In this document: positions 11,914-23,152 of the stretch, piece by piece
Position numbering within the stretch: position 1 is the first letter of the stretch
How the letters are laid out: each line of letters starts with the position of its first letter
From: Aquanectria penicillioides
Taxonomy: Eukaryota; Ascomycota; Sordariomycetes; Hypocreales; Nectriaceae
DNA: 64,000 bases
Reading direction: 5' to 3'
Assembly: GCA_003415625.1 (NCBI GenBank)
Contig: PYIU01000003.1
Location: 5,270,001-5,334,000, forward strand
Notes under the pieces: model-generated
The model's database searches: none
Told to the model about the DNA's origin: nothing
What the model saw: only the letters and a program-made list of their open reading frames with translations
Program-made: the position numbers and the translations under genes

Positions 11914-13389
11914 ATGCAAGGCCCCGCCGAGCATCATGATATCCTCGTTCTCGGAGCTGGCCTCTCGGGAATCAACACGGCGCACGTCCTGCGCGAGGCC
12001 CTCCCCCACCGCTCGTTTGCGATCCTCGAAGCCAGGCCTGTCCTCGGCGGCACGTGGAGCTTCTTCCGTTATCCAGGCTTCCGATCCGACTCGTTCATGA
12101 CCTCGTTCGGCCTGAAATGGCACCCATGGAAGCACAAGCACAAGATGGCCTTGGCCACCGAGATTGTCGAATACCTGGAGGAAGCCGTCGACGCGGCCGG
12201 CCTGAGAGACAAGATCCGGCTCCGTCATAAGATGGTGGGATGCGAATGGCGGACCGAAGACCAGTTTTGGAGGCTCGACGTAGATGTTGACGGAGAGCGC
12301 AAGGTGTTTACCGCAAACTTCGTCATCAGCTGCATGGGATACTACGCCTATGACAAGGCATTCCCGACGGTTATTCCTGGACTGGACAATTTCAAGGGAA
12401 CAGTCGTCCATCCTCAATGGTGGCCTGAAGACCTCGACTACTCCAACAAGAAGATGATCATCATAGGCTCGGGCGCTACGGCTGTCACCATCGTGCCCTC
12501 TCTAGCTGAGAAGGCTGGCATGGTTACCATGTTGCAGCGTAGCCCTTCCTTTGTGGTCTCGCGGCATCCCTCGTCTAAGCTCGACGCATTTCTGCGCATG
12601 CTGCTTCCGCTGACTTGGTTCCATTGGATCTCCTGGTGGATAGATACGGTGTATGAGGTAGTCGTTACGCAATTCCTCCTCGCGTTTCCGGATGTCGGAA
12701 GGCGCCTCATCACGGACATGACCAGGGAGGTCGTGCCCAAAGATGTGGACGTTGACATCCACTTCAATCCCAGCTACAACCCCTTTCAGCAACGTTTGTG
12801 CATGTGCCCAGAGGGCGACTTCTTCAAGGCCCTGCATAGAGATAACGTTGAGCTGGTGACGGATGTCATCGAGACGGTGACGGAAGATGGAATCCTGCTC
12901 AAGTCTGGCCGAAAAATCTCTGCAGACATCATCGTCACTGCCACCGGTCTCTACTTCCAGCTCTTTGGAGGCGTGAAACCTCTGGTGGATGGCCAGCTCA
13001 TTGATGGGGGCTCGCAATACACTTGGCGAGGATGCATGCTCGAGTCTCTGCCCAACATTGCGTTCATCATGGGCTATGTGACCCAGTCATGGACTCCAGG
13101 CGCGGACATTATGGCCAAGACAGTGGTGCGAATCTTGAAGCACATGGAGCGGACCGGTTCAACAAGCGCGATGCCCGTGATGGAGGACAAGAAGGGAAAG
13201 CCTCGTCACCTAGCCATTGGCGCCACCAGCAACTATTTCATCAAGGCGGCTGACAGAATCCCCAAGGTGACCGGCAAAGGTGTGTGGTACGGCCGGACCA
13301 ATCTGGCCGTCGACATGTGGGAGTATCTGTTTGGCAGCGTCACGACCGGGATGCTCTACACCCGAGAGCAGAGCAAGAAGGAGGCATGA
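11914..13389 (+). CDS. Flavin monooxygenase, Baeyer-Villiger type I
   Basis: Single-exon, 491 aa FAD- and NADPH-dependent monooxygenase. The FAD-binding Rossmann motif is GAGLSG at residues 14-19. GGTWSFFRYPGFRSD (45-59) is the type I Baeyer-Villiger segment. The diagnostic FxGxxxHxxxW fingerprint is present as FKGTVVHPQWW (160-170). The NADPH Rossmann motif is GSGATA (185-190). It likely inserts oxygen next to a carbonyl or hydroxylates a lipophilic substrate; substrate unknown. A cytochrome P450 starts 1.4 kb downstream on the same strand and a GST follows, so it may belong to a small oxidative or detoxification pathway. The ATG at 11914 gives the normal distance to the first glycine motif. 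Confidence 0.9.
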   Translation: MQGPAEHHDILVLGAGLSGINTAHVLREALPHRSFAILEARPVLGGTWSFFRYPGFRSDSFMTSFGLKWHPWKHKHKMALATEIVEYLEEAVDAAGLRDKIRLRHKMVGCEWRTEDQFWRLDVDVDGERKVFTANFVISCMGYYAYDKAFPTVIPGLDNFKGTVVHPQWWPEDLDYSNKKMIIIGSGATAVTIVPSLAEKAGMVTMLQRSPSFVVSRHPSSKLDAFLRMLLPLTWFHWISWWIDTVYEVVVTQFLLAFPDVGRRLITDMTREVVPKDVDVDIHFNPSYNPFQQRLCMCPEGDFFKALHRDNVELVTDVIETVTEDGILLKSGRKISADIIVTATGLYFQLFGGVKPLVDGQLIDGGSQYTWRGCMLESLPNIAFIMGYVTQSWTPGADIMAKTVVRILKHMERTGSTSAMPVMEDKKGKPRHLAIGATSNYFIKAADRIPKVTGKGVWYGRTNLAVDMWEYLFGSVTTGMLYTREQSKKEA

Positions 13390-14801
13390 AAGCTATGAAT
13401 GATGATTCTTGTTCGAGCGAGGTCTAGTAGGGGCGATGGCGACAATTTATATCAGCAGGCGCACAGAGCAATAGAATGATAGAAATGGCTTCCTTGGTCC
13501 GCATATTTTGGCCTCGAAAATGACACGCGTGCATGGTGATGCCACCAACCAAACCCATGAAGCGTGCCTGACCACGGTCCAAGACTCGGACGCCAACGTT
13601 GTAAATGCCCGTGAAGAAGCCTCAACCTCTCACCTTTTGCTTATCCTCGTGGTTGGATCCCAGCCAGGTGTCGCTGGGATTGATCCACAGCGATCCATAA
13701 TTGGTTTGTAGGAGCCTCCCAGTAAGCGTGTAAGGGAGCGATCTAGCCAAGCATGGTTCCCGTCCCACTGACTGAGCCGTGGGCATGGGATCGACGCTCA
13801 AGCATGCGAAATCTGCCCCTCTCAGCGTGCAAACCCTCTTTTTTCCCTCCCCATTTTGGACCATGTCATTTATTCTCCGGGGGTGGTTCGGCATGCTACG
13901 CACATGGTCTGCCCCGCCTCTGCCGCCGGGCAAAGTTGCATCAGCCAGAGGCTTTCCCCGTTGCAGATTTCCGCGGGCTGGGCGCACCCTGATCTTCAAC
14001 AAGGGCCAAGAAAGGATGTCCCGCTGGTCTTGGTGCTGGTCTTGGGTCTGGCTCCTTGACTAACGCATGATAGATCATTGGGCATTGCGGAAACGCAAGG
14101 CGAAGGACGGGGCAAAAACTCGCCACGGGCCGGCAGCCCCAAGGCAGCCCGCTCAGTGCCAACCTAGGATCAGGAGCCTCGATGAACTATCCAGGACAAA
14201 CTTGCAGACTGCAGCAGCACGTACTGTGCATGCGCTGCACTGGGGGCGTGGTGGAGAGCGCCACGGGCATTGTTCCCGATGAATGGGTTGGTCCAGCTCC
14301 CACCACGCTGGATGAACATACCGGTATGTCGGTCCCGTCTCCCGTTACGCTGCGTTGCGTGGGCGCCCGTCGAGTCCAGACTCGTTCTTGGGGCTTGCGA
14401 ACATGGCCGGTCGGGCCCACGCTCCCTTGATGCAGCTCGCCCACCCAGGGACTCACGATGCATCGTCTGAATGGATCCACCGGGGAGTTCCATTACCCGG
14501 TGCTCTTGCTCCGGCTCCGACCTCGCCAAGGGCGGCGCAACACTTTAGGTGCCTTTGCCCAGCCTGCGAGCTACAGTAACCCTAGCGTAAAACCATGCCG
14601 CCCTTATAGATCCCGGGCCTAGTCAGAGGACCAGGAGGCTAACACGGCGTTTTAAGAGCCGTTCCCCCACATCAACAAGACTATCTGCTTCGAGAGCCTC
14701 TTCCTTCGCCTCTTGGCATCGTCAACCTCGCCGTCCTGCCTGTGGTGAAACTGTCGGCTGTCTTGGTGACGACGTCCTTGTCTTCAGGTTGACGTCCAAA
14801 C
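13390..14801. other. GC-rich intergenic between monooxygenase and P450
   Basis: About 1.4 kb with many overlapping frames in all six readings, as expected of GC-rich non-coding DNA, and no consistent gene model. Confidence 0.45.
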
Positions 14802-16615
14802 ATGGGCCTGCTGGTACGCATAGGGTCGACACCGTCGTCGTCGAGCATCGTCCTGTGCGCCGCTATTGGCTTGATAGCCGCCGTTATCACCCGTAGAGTC
14901 CAGCGGTGGTCTCGCTTGCGACACATTCCCGGCCCTAAAGTCGCTGCATGGTCGACATGGTGGCAGCTCAGAGAGGCCCTCAGCGGGCGGTATCATGAGC
15001 GACTCAAGGGAGCTGCCGATGCCTACGGTAATCCTCCGCAGCGCTTTTGCCCGTCGCCGCTGTAAAGACTGACACCCTTCAGGCCCGCTGGTGCGCATTG
15101 GGCCAAACGAACTCCTTTCGACGGACCCAGACGTCCTGCGAAACATGTCTGCAGTCCGCAGCGGTTACACAAAGGGTAGTTTCTACGAGAGTGGACGGAT
15201 CGTGCCTGGGGTAGACAATGTAGTCTCCATGAGAGATGAAGACAAGCACAAAGCCATGAGGGCCAAAATGGCCCCAGCCGTACGTCTCGTTGCCGGCTGT
15301 CCCTTGTTTTGAAAGCGGTATCCTCTGACATTCTTGTCCAGTATTCTGGCAAGGAAAACGAAGGTTTTGGATTTGAGTCCGGGATTGACCGCCAGCTCTT
15401 AAACTTCCTTGACCTCCTTGATCGCAAGTATATCTCCACGGACGCTGTCACACGCCCGGTCGACTTGGCCGAAAAGACGCAATTCTTCGCGCTCGATGCC
15501 ATTGGTGATGTGTCATTCGGAAACCCTTTTGGATACCTCGAGCGTGACGAGGACCTATACAACTACAACGAGATCAACACCAGTTCCCTGCCAGTCATGA
15601 ACCTCGTGTCGGTTCTCCCATGGCTGACAAAGATTGTCCATCAGTGGCCACTCTCATCGCTGTTGCCCCGTGAGGGCGATCAGATCGGGTTTGGCCGACT
15701 AATGGGGTGAGTGAAGCAGGGATTCAAAATGTCAAGGGAATGAGCGGTCGCTAATATGTCACCTGTGCAGTCTTGCAAGGAACTTTGTGGAGGGACGGCT
15801 CGCCAAGGATGCGCCGCCCGTCAAAGACATGATGCAAGCCCACATCAATAACGGCATGACCAAGGAAGAACTTATTCAGCAGGTCTTCATTTCAATGTAC
15901 ACTCGGCCCCCCTCCCCGGTTGTTTCTGATGAGACTCACAACTCGCAGCATCGCTGGGTCCAACTCTTCTGCCCACGCGCTCCGCATGATCATCCTCTCA
16001 CTGATCACCAACCCCACCGTTTACTCGTCCTTAATTGCCGAAATCCGCCAAACCGCTGATTCTATCAGCACGCCTATTTCATGGAACGAGACTCAAACTT
16101 TGCCCTACCTCCACGCTGTTGTCCGCGAGGGTCTCCGCATGCACCCGCCAGTGGGTGGTCTGGGTTTCAAACAAGTACCTCCTGAGGGTGATACAATCAA
16201 CGGGTTTTTCGTACCGGGCGGGACACAAATCGGACAAGGTTTTTATGCTGTGGGCCGATCGAAACTTGTCTGGGGCGATGACGCCGACGTTTTTCGCCCG
16301 GAACGGTGGCTGGTTGCCGAAGGAGACGAGTTGAAGCGCATGGTGGCTGCGTTAGATACTCACTTTGGCCATGGCAAATACTCGTGCCTAGGAAAGCCAA
16401 TCGCTGTCATGGAGATTCACAAAGCTGTTTACGAGGTAAAAAGAATTCAAGAATGTGTATAAGCATTGACTTGAGATTGCCAAGCTGACACAAAATAGTT
16501 GATGAAGCGATATGATTTTGCGGTTTTGAATGCCGAGCAACCCATCAAGACCCAGGCTTCTGTCTTTTTGTTTGCTTCTGATTTCTGGGTCAAGATAACG
16601 AAACGAAAGCTATGA
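14802..16615 (+). CDS. Cytochrome P450 monooxygenase
   Basis: Six exons: 14802-15027, 15083-15279, 15342-15706, 15771-15896, 15949-16435 and 16499-16615. All phases agree and give 505 aa. Residues about 15-33 form an N-terminal membrane anchor, followed by the proline hinge (HIPGPKVAAW), so it is a microsomal enzyme. The ExxR motif is EGLR (364-367) and the PERF-type motif is RPERW. The heme loop is FGHGKYSCLG with Cys450 as thiolate ligand. The I-helix reads AGSNSSA instead of the usual AGxDTT/AGxETT, so the acid-alcohol pair used in proton delivery is replaced by Asn-Ser. The class resembles fungal microsomal P450s with HIPGP and EGLRMHPPV motifs. Substrate unknown. The neighbouring flavin monooxygenase upstream suggests shared metabolism. 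Confidence 0.92.
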
Positions 16616-17817
16616 TATACCCATGCCATTACTGTCCATCAGGAGTATGATTGCGCATATACTAGACCTCTAGCGAGTAGTACATACATATCAACGTCTT
16701 CTTCCTATCATTCATATTCTAGGTCACCGCCATCCTTCATTTTCCACTTTCGAGTTTGAAAAAGACATTCCCATGATGTCGTGAACGATACCCAATGACT
16801 AAGCAGTCGCTTATGATTGACTTAGCTATTGAAAGACCCAAACTAAGCAGAATTACCAGTCACATGCCTAGCCTAGTGGCCAATCCACCTTCTAGAAGCA
16901 TCATTTTCAACAAACAAACAAAATAGAGCCAATTGAGCATCATTTCTCAGGTTTGCATATTTCAAGAACAATGGTGCTCAATTTCCCCGGCGGGAGTCTC
17001 AAGGCAGCACGTTCATATATCACAAAGACCTCAAACGTAACCGCGATACCCCATCATGCCAAGCCCAATTATGCCAAGCCCAATTTCTGTTCTCGGTTAC
17101 CGTGTCGTGTTCAACATTCTTGCCGTAGCAGCATCGCCTTTCGCCCGGTCTTACTTGTAAACGGAAAGGCGCGGCTGGTGTTGAGTGATGTGGAGTCTCA
17201 CCGCTACCGTAGTGTGCCCAGCTCGGGATAATGTTCGAGCGGTGGAGCCTCACTCTTTGAGCATTTGTAATCAATTGTACACAGAGTATGTGGAAACTCG
17301 ACATTGCAATTGCTTTGAACACTGTTATCTAGATCACAAGGGGTCGATTCCAAGATATTTTTAGGTCGGAGCGGTCTCGAATTGGAAACGAGCCTACTCC
17401 TATTCTCCGCAATCTCACAAGCCATTTCCAGTGTTCCACCAGCTTATCTATCGCCCAGCATACATAGTGCTGCACGAACCCCACATTCATAGTAAATATG
17501 GGCGGAATCAACACGAGTGAGGAGAGCCTAACGTGAACGAAGTCAATGCGCTTCTCGTAACGTTGCCGAGGTCCAATAACACAGTCACCGCAATCGGTCC
17601 TTGCTAGAGAGGGGGCTGTGTGTAGCTTGAGCTGATTGGCCATTGTAGATGTATCCAGCAGAGATGCTGATCAAGCACTGGTGACTCTTGGTGTGCGACA
17701 ATGGAATGGCCCGATTTTCTCCACCTCCCCCTCAATCCTCTGACGTTTGTACTTAACGCGCGTCCATATCCTCTTTCAACTCCTGCAAAACTCCAAGGAG
17801 AAAGTCAACACCATACC
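16616..17817. other. Intergenic, AT-richer, nothing recognised
   Basis: Follows the P450 stop. It contains a short tandem at 17057-17086 in which ATGCCAAGCCCAA occurs twice in a row. No coding or RNA signature. Confidence 0.45.
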
Positions 17818-18734
17818 ATGGCTTCGGAACAAATTGTGTTATTCGACCTTGCGAGTAAGGCTCCACGCGCTGCGTGGTCCTTGAACCCGTGGAAAAGTAA
17901 TAACTATCCCCTAGCATAATACGACATCTTCACTAACACTAACATGATCAGCTCGTTTCCTTCTAAACTTCAAGGGTCTCGACTACAAGACCGAATGGGT
18001 AAGACATCGACACATTTTCAAACTCCCACTCCTTCCAGCTCTTTTTTAATTTTATTCTTAGCTTGACTATCCTGATATCAGGCCAACATTGGAGCCTCAG
18101 TACGTCAGATCTAGGCCCCAAACATCGCCTTGTACCGTCCCAACACACTAACGCAATGCTTCCCATTACCAGCATCTCTTCAAACCCATCAACAGGAACA
18201 TGGACTATTCCCACCGTCAAATTCCCAGACGGCACTTACCTGATGGATTCTCGTGAGATTGTCAACCGAATTGAAAAGTCTCATCCCGAGCCCTCAATTC
18301 ATCTTGACTCCCCTGTCCTGGCCAAACTCGAGGCAATCATGCCGCGCCTAATGGGGGCCCTCCGACCTATTTATTTACTCCAGGTCCCCAAAGAACTTCT
18401 CAACGAGAAGAGCATTCCGTACTGGCATGAGACACGCTCCAACGCAGTGGGCATGCCATTGGAGCAATTGAGCAAGGAGCAAGGAGGCCAACTCGCTTGG
18501 GATGCCACCAAGCCAATTCTCCTAGAGGTTGAGGCACTCCTCAAGGAGAACCAAGATGGCCCCTTTTTCTTGGGCAAGACGGTCAGCTATGCTGACTTCG
18601 TCTGGAGCGGATTCCTCATTTTCATGCAGCGGCATCGCAGCATCGATAGTCTCTACGAAATTAGTGGTGATGTCCAGCTTCACAAAAATCTGCTGAAGGC
18701 AACAGCTCCATGGCATAAGAGAAATGACTATTAA
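17818..18734 (+). CDS. Glutathione S-transferase, fungal LigE/FuA-like
   Basis: Four exons, 17818-17896, 17952-17998, 18062-18099 and 18173-18734, give 241 aa. The N-terminal thioredoxin-fold domain is split over the three small first exons. It reads LFDLASKAPRAAWSLNPWKT, then RFLLNFKGLDYKTEWLDYP, the pattern of the fungal etherase-like (GSTFuA/LigE-related) class, where a Ser in the WSLNPW segment replaces the catalytic Tyr. The cis-Pro and Ser pair that binds glutathione is in TIPTVKFPDGTYLMDSREI (about 65-83). The C-terminal helical domain ends at WHKRNDY. It probably conjugates glutathione to lipophilic compounds or cleaves ether bonds in the cytosol. It follows the P450 on the same strand, 1.2 kb away. 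Confidence 0.9.
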
Positions 18735-18901
18735 AGGAAACTAGTCTCTCAAAGAATGGCGGTGCAGTAAACCTATCATGAGAGGTGGCACTCGAAATCA
18801 GAAAACCTAATACATGCAATACCACCACACACACCAAACGAAGGTGAAAAGAAAGTCGGTCCCCAAACTTCCAACTCGTCGATTTCCCCATAGGAAAAGT
18901 T

Positions 18902-20589
18902 TCAGGCCAAGCTTGCACCACCTTCTTCATTGTCAGAACCTGAAAATTCAACGCTGCCCATCGTAGTCGTGCTCGAAAAGCTAAGGTTTGCGTCAAACAT
19001 CTCCGTCAGTGCGTCGACCTCAGAAATGTCGCTTTCCCCAACTTCGACCACAATATCGTCCTTCGAATCCGATACGAATGTGTATGTGTTGGAATCGTGG
19101 GACTTCGCTGTGGGTGCTTTGTCGTCTAATGTCGAAAAGGCGTCGTTCCTGATAACGATAATCATGGAATTGAAGATTTTCTGCCGTCCTCGAATGGCTG
19201 CATCTCCATCCTCCTTTCGGACATCTGGAAATCTCCAGTTCATGTACAAGTTACCATGGGATGCCCTCACCTTGATCTTGCTTGGGTGCGCTCGGAAGTA
19301 TTCGTAGCACAATTTACATGTCCCTTTGCTTGTCCCGATGTACTTAAACCTCTTGAAAAAGTTGGCTCTTGGGTACTTGGCAAAAATCCAATGGAGTACC
19401 AATATTTCGCAGTGTACTATGGGCCTAAAACCTCCCTTTTGACATTGCTTCTGAATACGTCCATCAAGATCATAATGTTCTGTCTGGAGTTTGTTGGCAA
19501 GTACTTGGTACCTTTGGATCTCAGTCGAGTCCGTGATCATTCGTCCGATGATGTTTTCTGCTTTTTCGCTCTTCTTGCCGAGAGGATTAGCCATCCTGCT
19601 GCTCGAGGGGACTGTGCAGATTTCAATGACATCAAAAAGTTCAGGCCATTCGGCTTCTGCTTCTACAAAAATCGCGATAGCCCGCTCATAGGCAAGAAGT
19701 CGACTCAGGTTGTGTCGCAACTCCGACCAACAAGCAACGCTCGCGTGGTCAGGAAGGCGTCCTTCCTGGGCTCGATCATCCATGAATTTGCTATTGATGG
19801 CCTTTTTAAATGCCTTGATTCTTTGTAAGAAATGAAGACAGGAGGAGACATCTGCTCTCTGGTTAGCTTCTAAGCAAGCTTGCGTTGGTAATTCTTATCT
19901 TACATTCCAATTTATCGATCCCTTCAAGTTTAGTGCCTCTGACCTCACTATCCAAGTCTTCCAGTCTACGTTGAATAGTGGGAGCTAAGAAAGTAAATCA
20001 GTACCATGAATTTGAACAAAATAAAGTATTGTATTTACCGTCTCTATGAGGAAGCTCCATGCAAGACTTGATGCATTTCTTCAATTCTTTCAAAATAGTA
20101 CAAATATATATCTCGATCCTCGGTCGGTTGAAAATCAGTATCACGTTCAAGGCGTCCTTTTCAACTCTGGCTCTTTCAGCCAAGTCAAGGTTATTGATGC
20201 CTGAAAATTTCTTGAGTAGCGATTGAATAAACTTCGCCGTCATGTTGAGCGATGGTTGTTTGAGTTGGTTGCAGGCGAGAACATAGATGAACGCATGTTC
20301 GTCTTCGAGAATGGAAACCGCTGTGACAGTCATTCCGCCTTTTTCCCTATCACACATATTGGCAAGCTTGTCTACAAACATTTGGAACTTTTCCTCTATT
20401 GTCTGAGGCTTTGGTGGGCGATCAAGAAGTTGGGTTCTTCCATTTTCACATGAGATATCGACAAGGGCTTTGAACATAACCAGGGGCTCATAGAAGCGGC
20501 GGTTTTGTCTAGACTTGAGCGGAACCAGATCTATTTTCAGTAAGAAATTTGACTTATTTTCATCAGTATTAGAAGAAAAACTTACCCAT
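18902..20589 (-). CDS. OTT_1508-like nucleic acid/nucleotide deaminase family protein
   Basis: Four exons in reverse order, 20586-20589, 20039-20530, 19904-19984 and 18902-19851, give 508 aa. The first coding exon is only ATG plus one base, and the frame is closed by consistent phase-1 introns (donors GTAAGT, GTAAAT, GTAAGA). The C-terminal half carries the zinc-dependent deaminase signature: His339-Cys-Glu341 in VHCEILVLHWI, and Cys371-x2-Cys374 in GTSKGTCKLCYEYF. This spacing and sequence match the fungal expansions of the OTT_1508-like branch of the deaminase superfamily. The N-terminal half is helical and probably regulatory. The acidic tail is disordered. Substrate is unknown; nucleic acid or nucleotide editing, or a role in genome conflict, is inferred from the superfamily. 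A TATA-like TATATATA lies at 20717-20724, about 130 bp upstream. Confidence 0.85.
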
Positions 20590-21574
20590 GATTCAATAAG
20601 GAAGGATGGCCTTGGAGGTTCAATTCAATACGGATGGTCACGGTTTTTGAACGCCAGAGTCTGTTCTGGAAGTTGGATGAGTGGCTCCATCCACAAATTT
20701 CCAGATATCTCGGAACTATATATACATATTCTTTCCCATATTTTCTACAATTCAACATAACCAGCATTTGTTCTACGGCCGTAATCATGAACTGGTTCGC
20801 GCATCCGCAAACTGCCCATGCCAGAGCCTTGGAGGCCCACCGTCATGCACACGACAACCCACCAAGTCAACCGATCCAGCGGACAGAGCCTACGTGGCTA
20901 TTTCTTGATGAGCCTCTTACAGGTAAACCTTGGTATTTATTATTCCAGAGTCTATACCCAGCCACCTACCGCATGGCTTCGCAGGCAGCCAGTTGAAGGT
21001 TGGCCGAGACTTGAGCCAACACCAACTACCGCCAACATGGCTTAGGCAATTGACCAACCACATATTGCCTAGAGTCTGTACACTTCGCAAAGTTTCCAAT
21101 ATTTGCATTTTCTCATCTTCATTTGGATATAATCGGCTTGATTCCAAAGGGGCCGACTCCTGAGGCCCTTCACTCTTGTCAGCCTCATGGGGCGCCACAA
21201 GCCGAGCTCAGGTGGCCTCCAGACGGTCCCTCAAAGTTGTCATGAGGAATGAGAGGCTTCTTCTGGTATAAATACCGTATCAATCCACGACATCATTTAT
21301 TTTATTCCAATACCATTCATTTATCAAATTCAAAATCAGTTCCTCCGCCCAAATCCATCCCAGCAATTAGCGTCAGTCGTAAATAGGAACCGTCAGCCGA
21401 GTACCGTATTTCAACCTACAAAGCTATCATTTCAGAAAAGAAAACATCAAAGGCTAACGATTATTTGTCTTCAGGATATAGATCTCAAAGTACATTGAGA
21501 TCTTCGTCCAAAATCCCTACAGGGAGCAACGACAGCAACCTTGCAATCAGTCGCCTGTAACATCATCCGCAACG
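20590..21574. promoter_or_regulatory. Divergent promoter region, deaminase and zinc-finger gene
   Basis: This 985 bp region separates two divergently transcribed genes. TATATATA at 20717-20724 could serve the deaminase. TATAAATA at 21267-21274 faces the zinc-finger gene and would imply a 5' UTR of about 280 bases. No gene in between is supported. Confidence 0.4.
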
Positions 21575-22484
21575 ATGGGAAACCATAGCAGGTCGAGCAA
21601 GCACAGAAGTTCTAGAAAGTCCCGGCAGACTCAGGATGATGATTCCATATCCATTGATCCTGCCCTGGCCCAGATGCAGGAGGACATTGGCGATCTCTTG
21701 CTCGGCGATTATGCGGAGGGATACCCGACCGAATACACCACGACTCCAGCTCCAGAGTTCTCTTACAGCCAGGATGATCCAGGTCACGGTCATTAGCAGC
21801 GCGATCAACGGTTCTCGACCCCCGGCCCAAGCACCTTTCCGACCGGGTCTAGTCCAGAACCACAGGATTCATTTCAGGCATACTATTGGAACACAACAAC
21901 CACAACAATCGACCCATCAGTCCTTCAGACCGCCCCCGGACCAAGCAATCTATACTATGATCCAGCCAATAACCCATACCAATATGCATATGACAGTATG
22001 TTGTCTCTTTTCTCCCCTCTTCTCCGTTCCGAGTCCACCGACATGAGCTCACACGTCGTGTCAAGCCGAGCTGCCGTCTGGTTCGTTATCCACGGCAAAT
22101 CAATTCCAATGCACAGAGGAAGGCTGTGACACTGCCTATGCCAGGCAGTCAGACCTCAAGTATGAGTAACACCCAACCCCCTCGGCATTTTCGGCTGAAC
22201 CGAAACATGGTTGAGTGCGACTTACGGAGTAACTGACCCATATAAACCCCAGCAAACATATCAAGACCCATGAAAAACCTGTCAAATGCGAGGCGGATCC
22301 CAACTGCCGTCATCGAACGGCCGAGCAACGCGACATGGACCGACACTACCAGACATCGCATAAGAGTTATGCCCAAAGGCATGGAAAATTTGAAGAGCCT
22401 GTCACTTGTGGAATATGCCACAAGTATTTCACACGCTCGGACAATTTGAGAAAGCACTTGAAGAAGATTCACGGCCACGGGTAA
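21575..22484 (+). pseudogene. C2H2 zinc-finger protein gene with an in-frame TAG
   Basis: Three exons, 21575-21995, 22066-22159 and 22253-22484, with phase-consistent introns (GTATGT, GTATGA), encode 248 codons. The C-terminal half carries C2H2-type fingers: FQCTEEGCDTAYARQSDLNKHIKTH is split over exons 2-3, then a degenerate finger (CEADPNCRHRTAEQRDMDRHYQTSH), and a canonical CGICHKYFTRSDNLRKHLKKIH near the end. The N-terminal region is Ser/Thr/Gln-rich and disordered. Exon 1 is open from the ATG except for a single TAG at 21794-21796. The same frame resumes directly after it and is the frame that splices correctly into the fingers. No ATG follows the TAG before the fingers and no usable intron removes it. 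It may be a nonsense allele, a sequencing error, or a stop recoded by mRNA editing. Likely a nuclear DNA-binding regulator if restored. Confidence 0.7.
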
Positions 22485-23152
22485 TTGCGTCGTCTAGCCA
22501 AATTGGTTCGGGCCTGGGATTCATGACCTTGTCCAAGGTTGACGTCGGATGATTTTCCTGGCCAGACCAGCACTCCCCTGCTAACGGTGACCGGTCACTC
22601 GGGCTCCACGGTTGACAAACTCGGGAAATCCCTTCTTTGCTGTTACGTAGCCCGCACGGGGAAATTGATGGGTTTGGTGGAGATTGATGAACTGGGACTT
22701 GGTTTTATTTGCTTTATTTCACCGATGGGATGATGGATTCGCTCAAGTGGACACTCTTTCGTTCAAGCAGATTACGTTGTATTTCCTTTCCTTTCCTTAT
22801 ATTACAAGGATAAGTTCTGTAGATTGATTTTCGCAGTTTGCACCCACCCGGTTTGCGTTCGCCTCTAGGTTACCCGCTCATTTCATAGAGAGAAAGAAAA
22901 AAATCCACAATGCCACAATATTCCTTCGGCCGTAATTTTGAATATCGTAAATGAAAAGCGTAAGAAGAAAAAGAAAAAGTGAAAAAAAAAATAGAGGGGG
23001 AAATAATTGTTGATGGTGGAAGAGAGAATACATCTGGAAAAAAGAGCACGCCCGACACACTTTGAAACTCCGCCTAACTCCCAAAATCATTCCGGCACCC
23101 GCCCGGAGCCACCGGTGAAACGGCAAAAGAGCATACACAGGAGCCTGGCAGT
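22485..23152. other. Convergent intergenic region
   Basis: Lies between the 3' ends of the zinc-finger gene (+) and flavohemoglobin (-). It includes an A/G-rich stretch at about 22890-23020 that would be pyrimidine-rich 3' UTR sequence on the minus strand. No gene seen. Confidence 0.5.
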
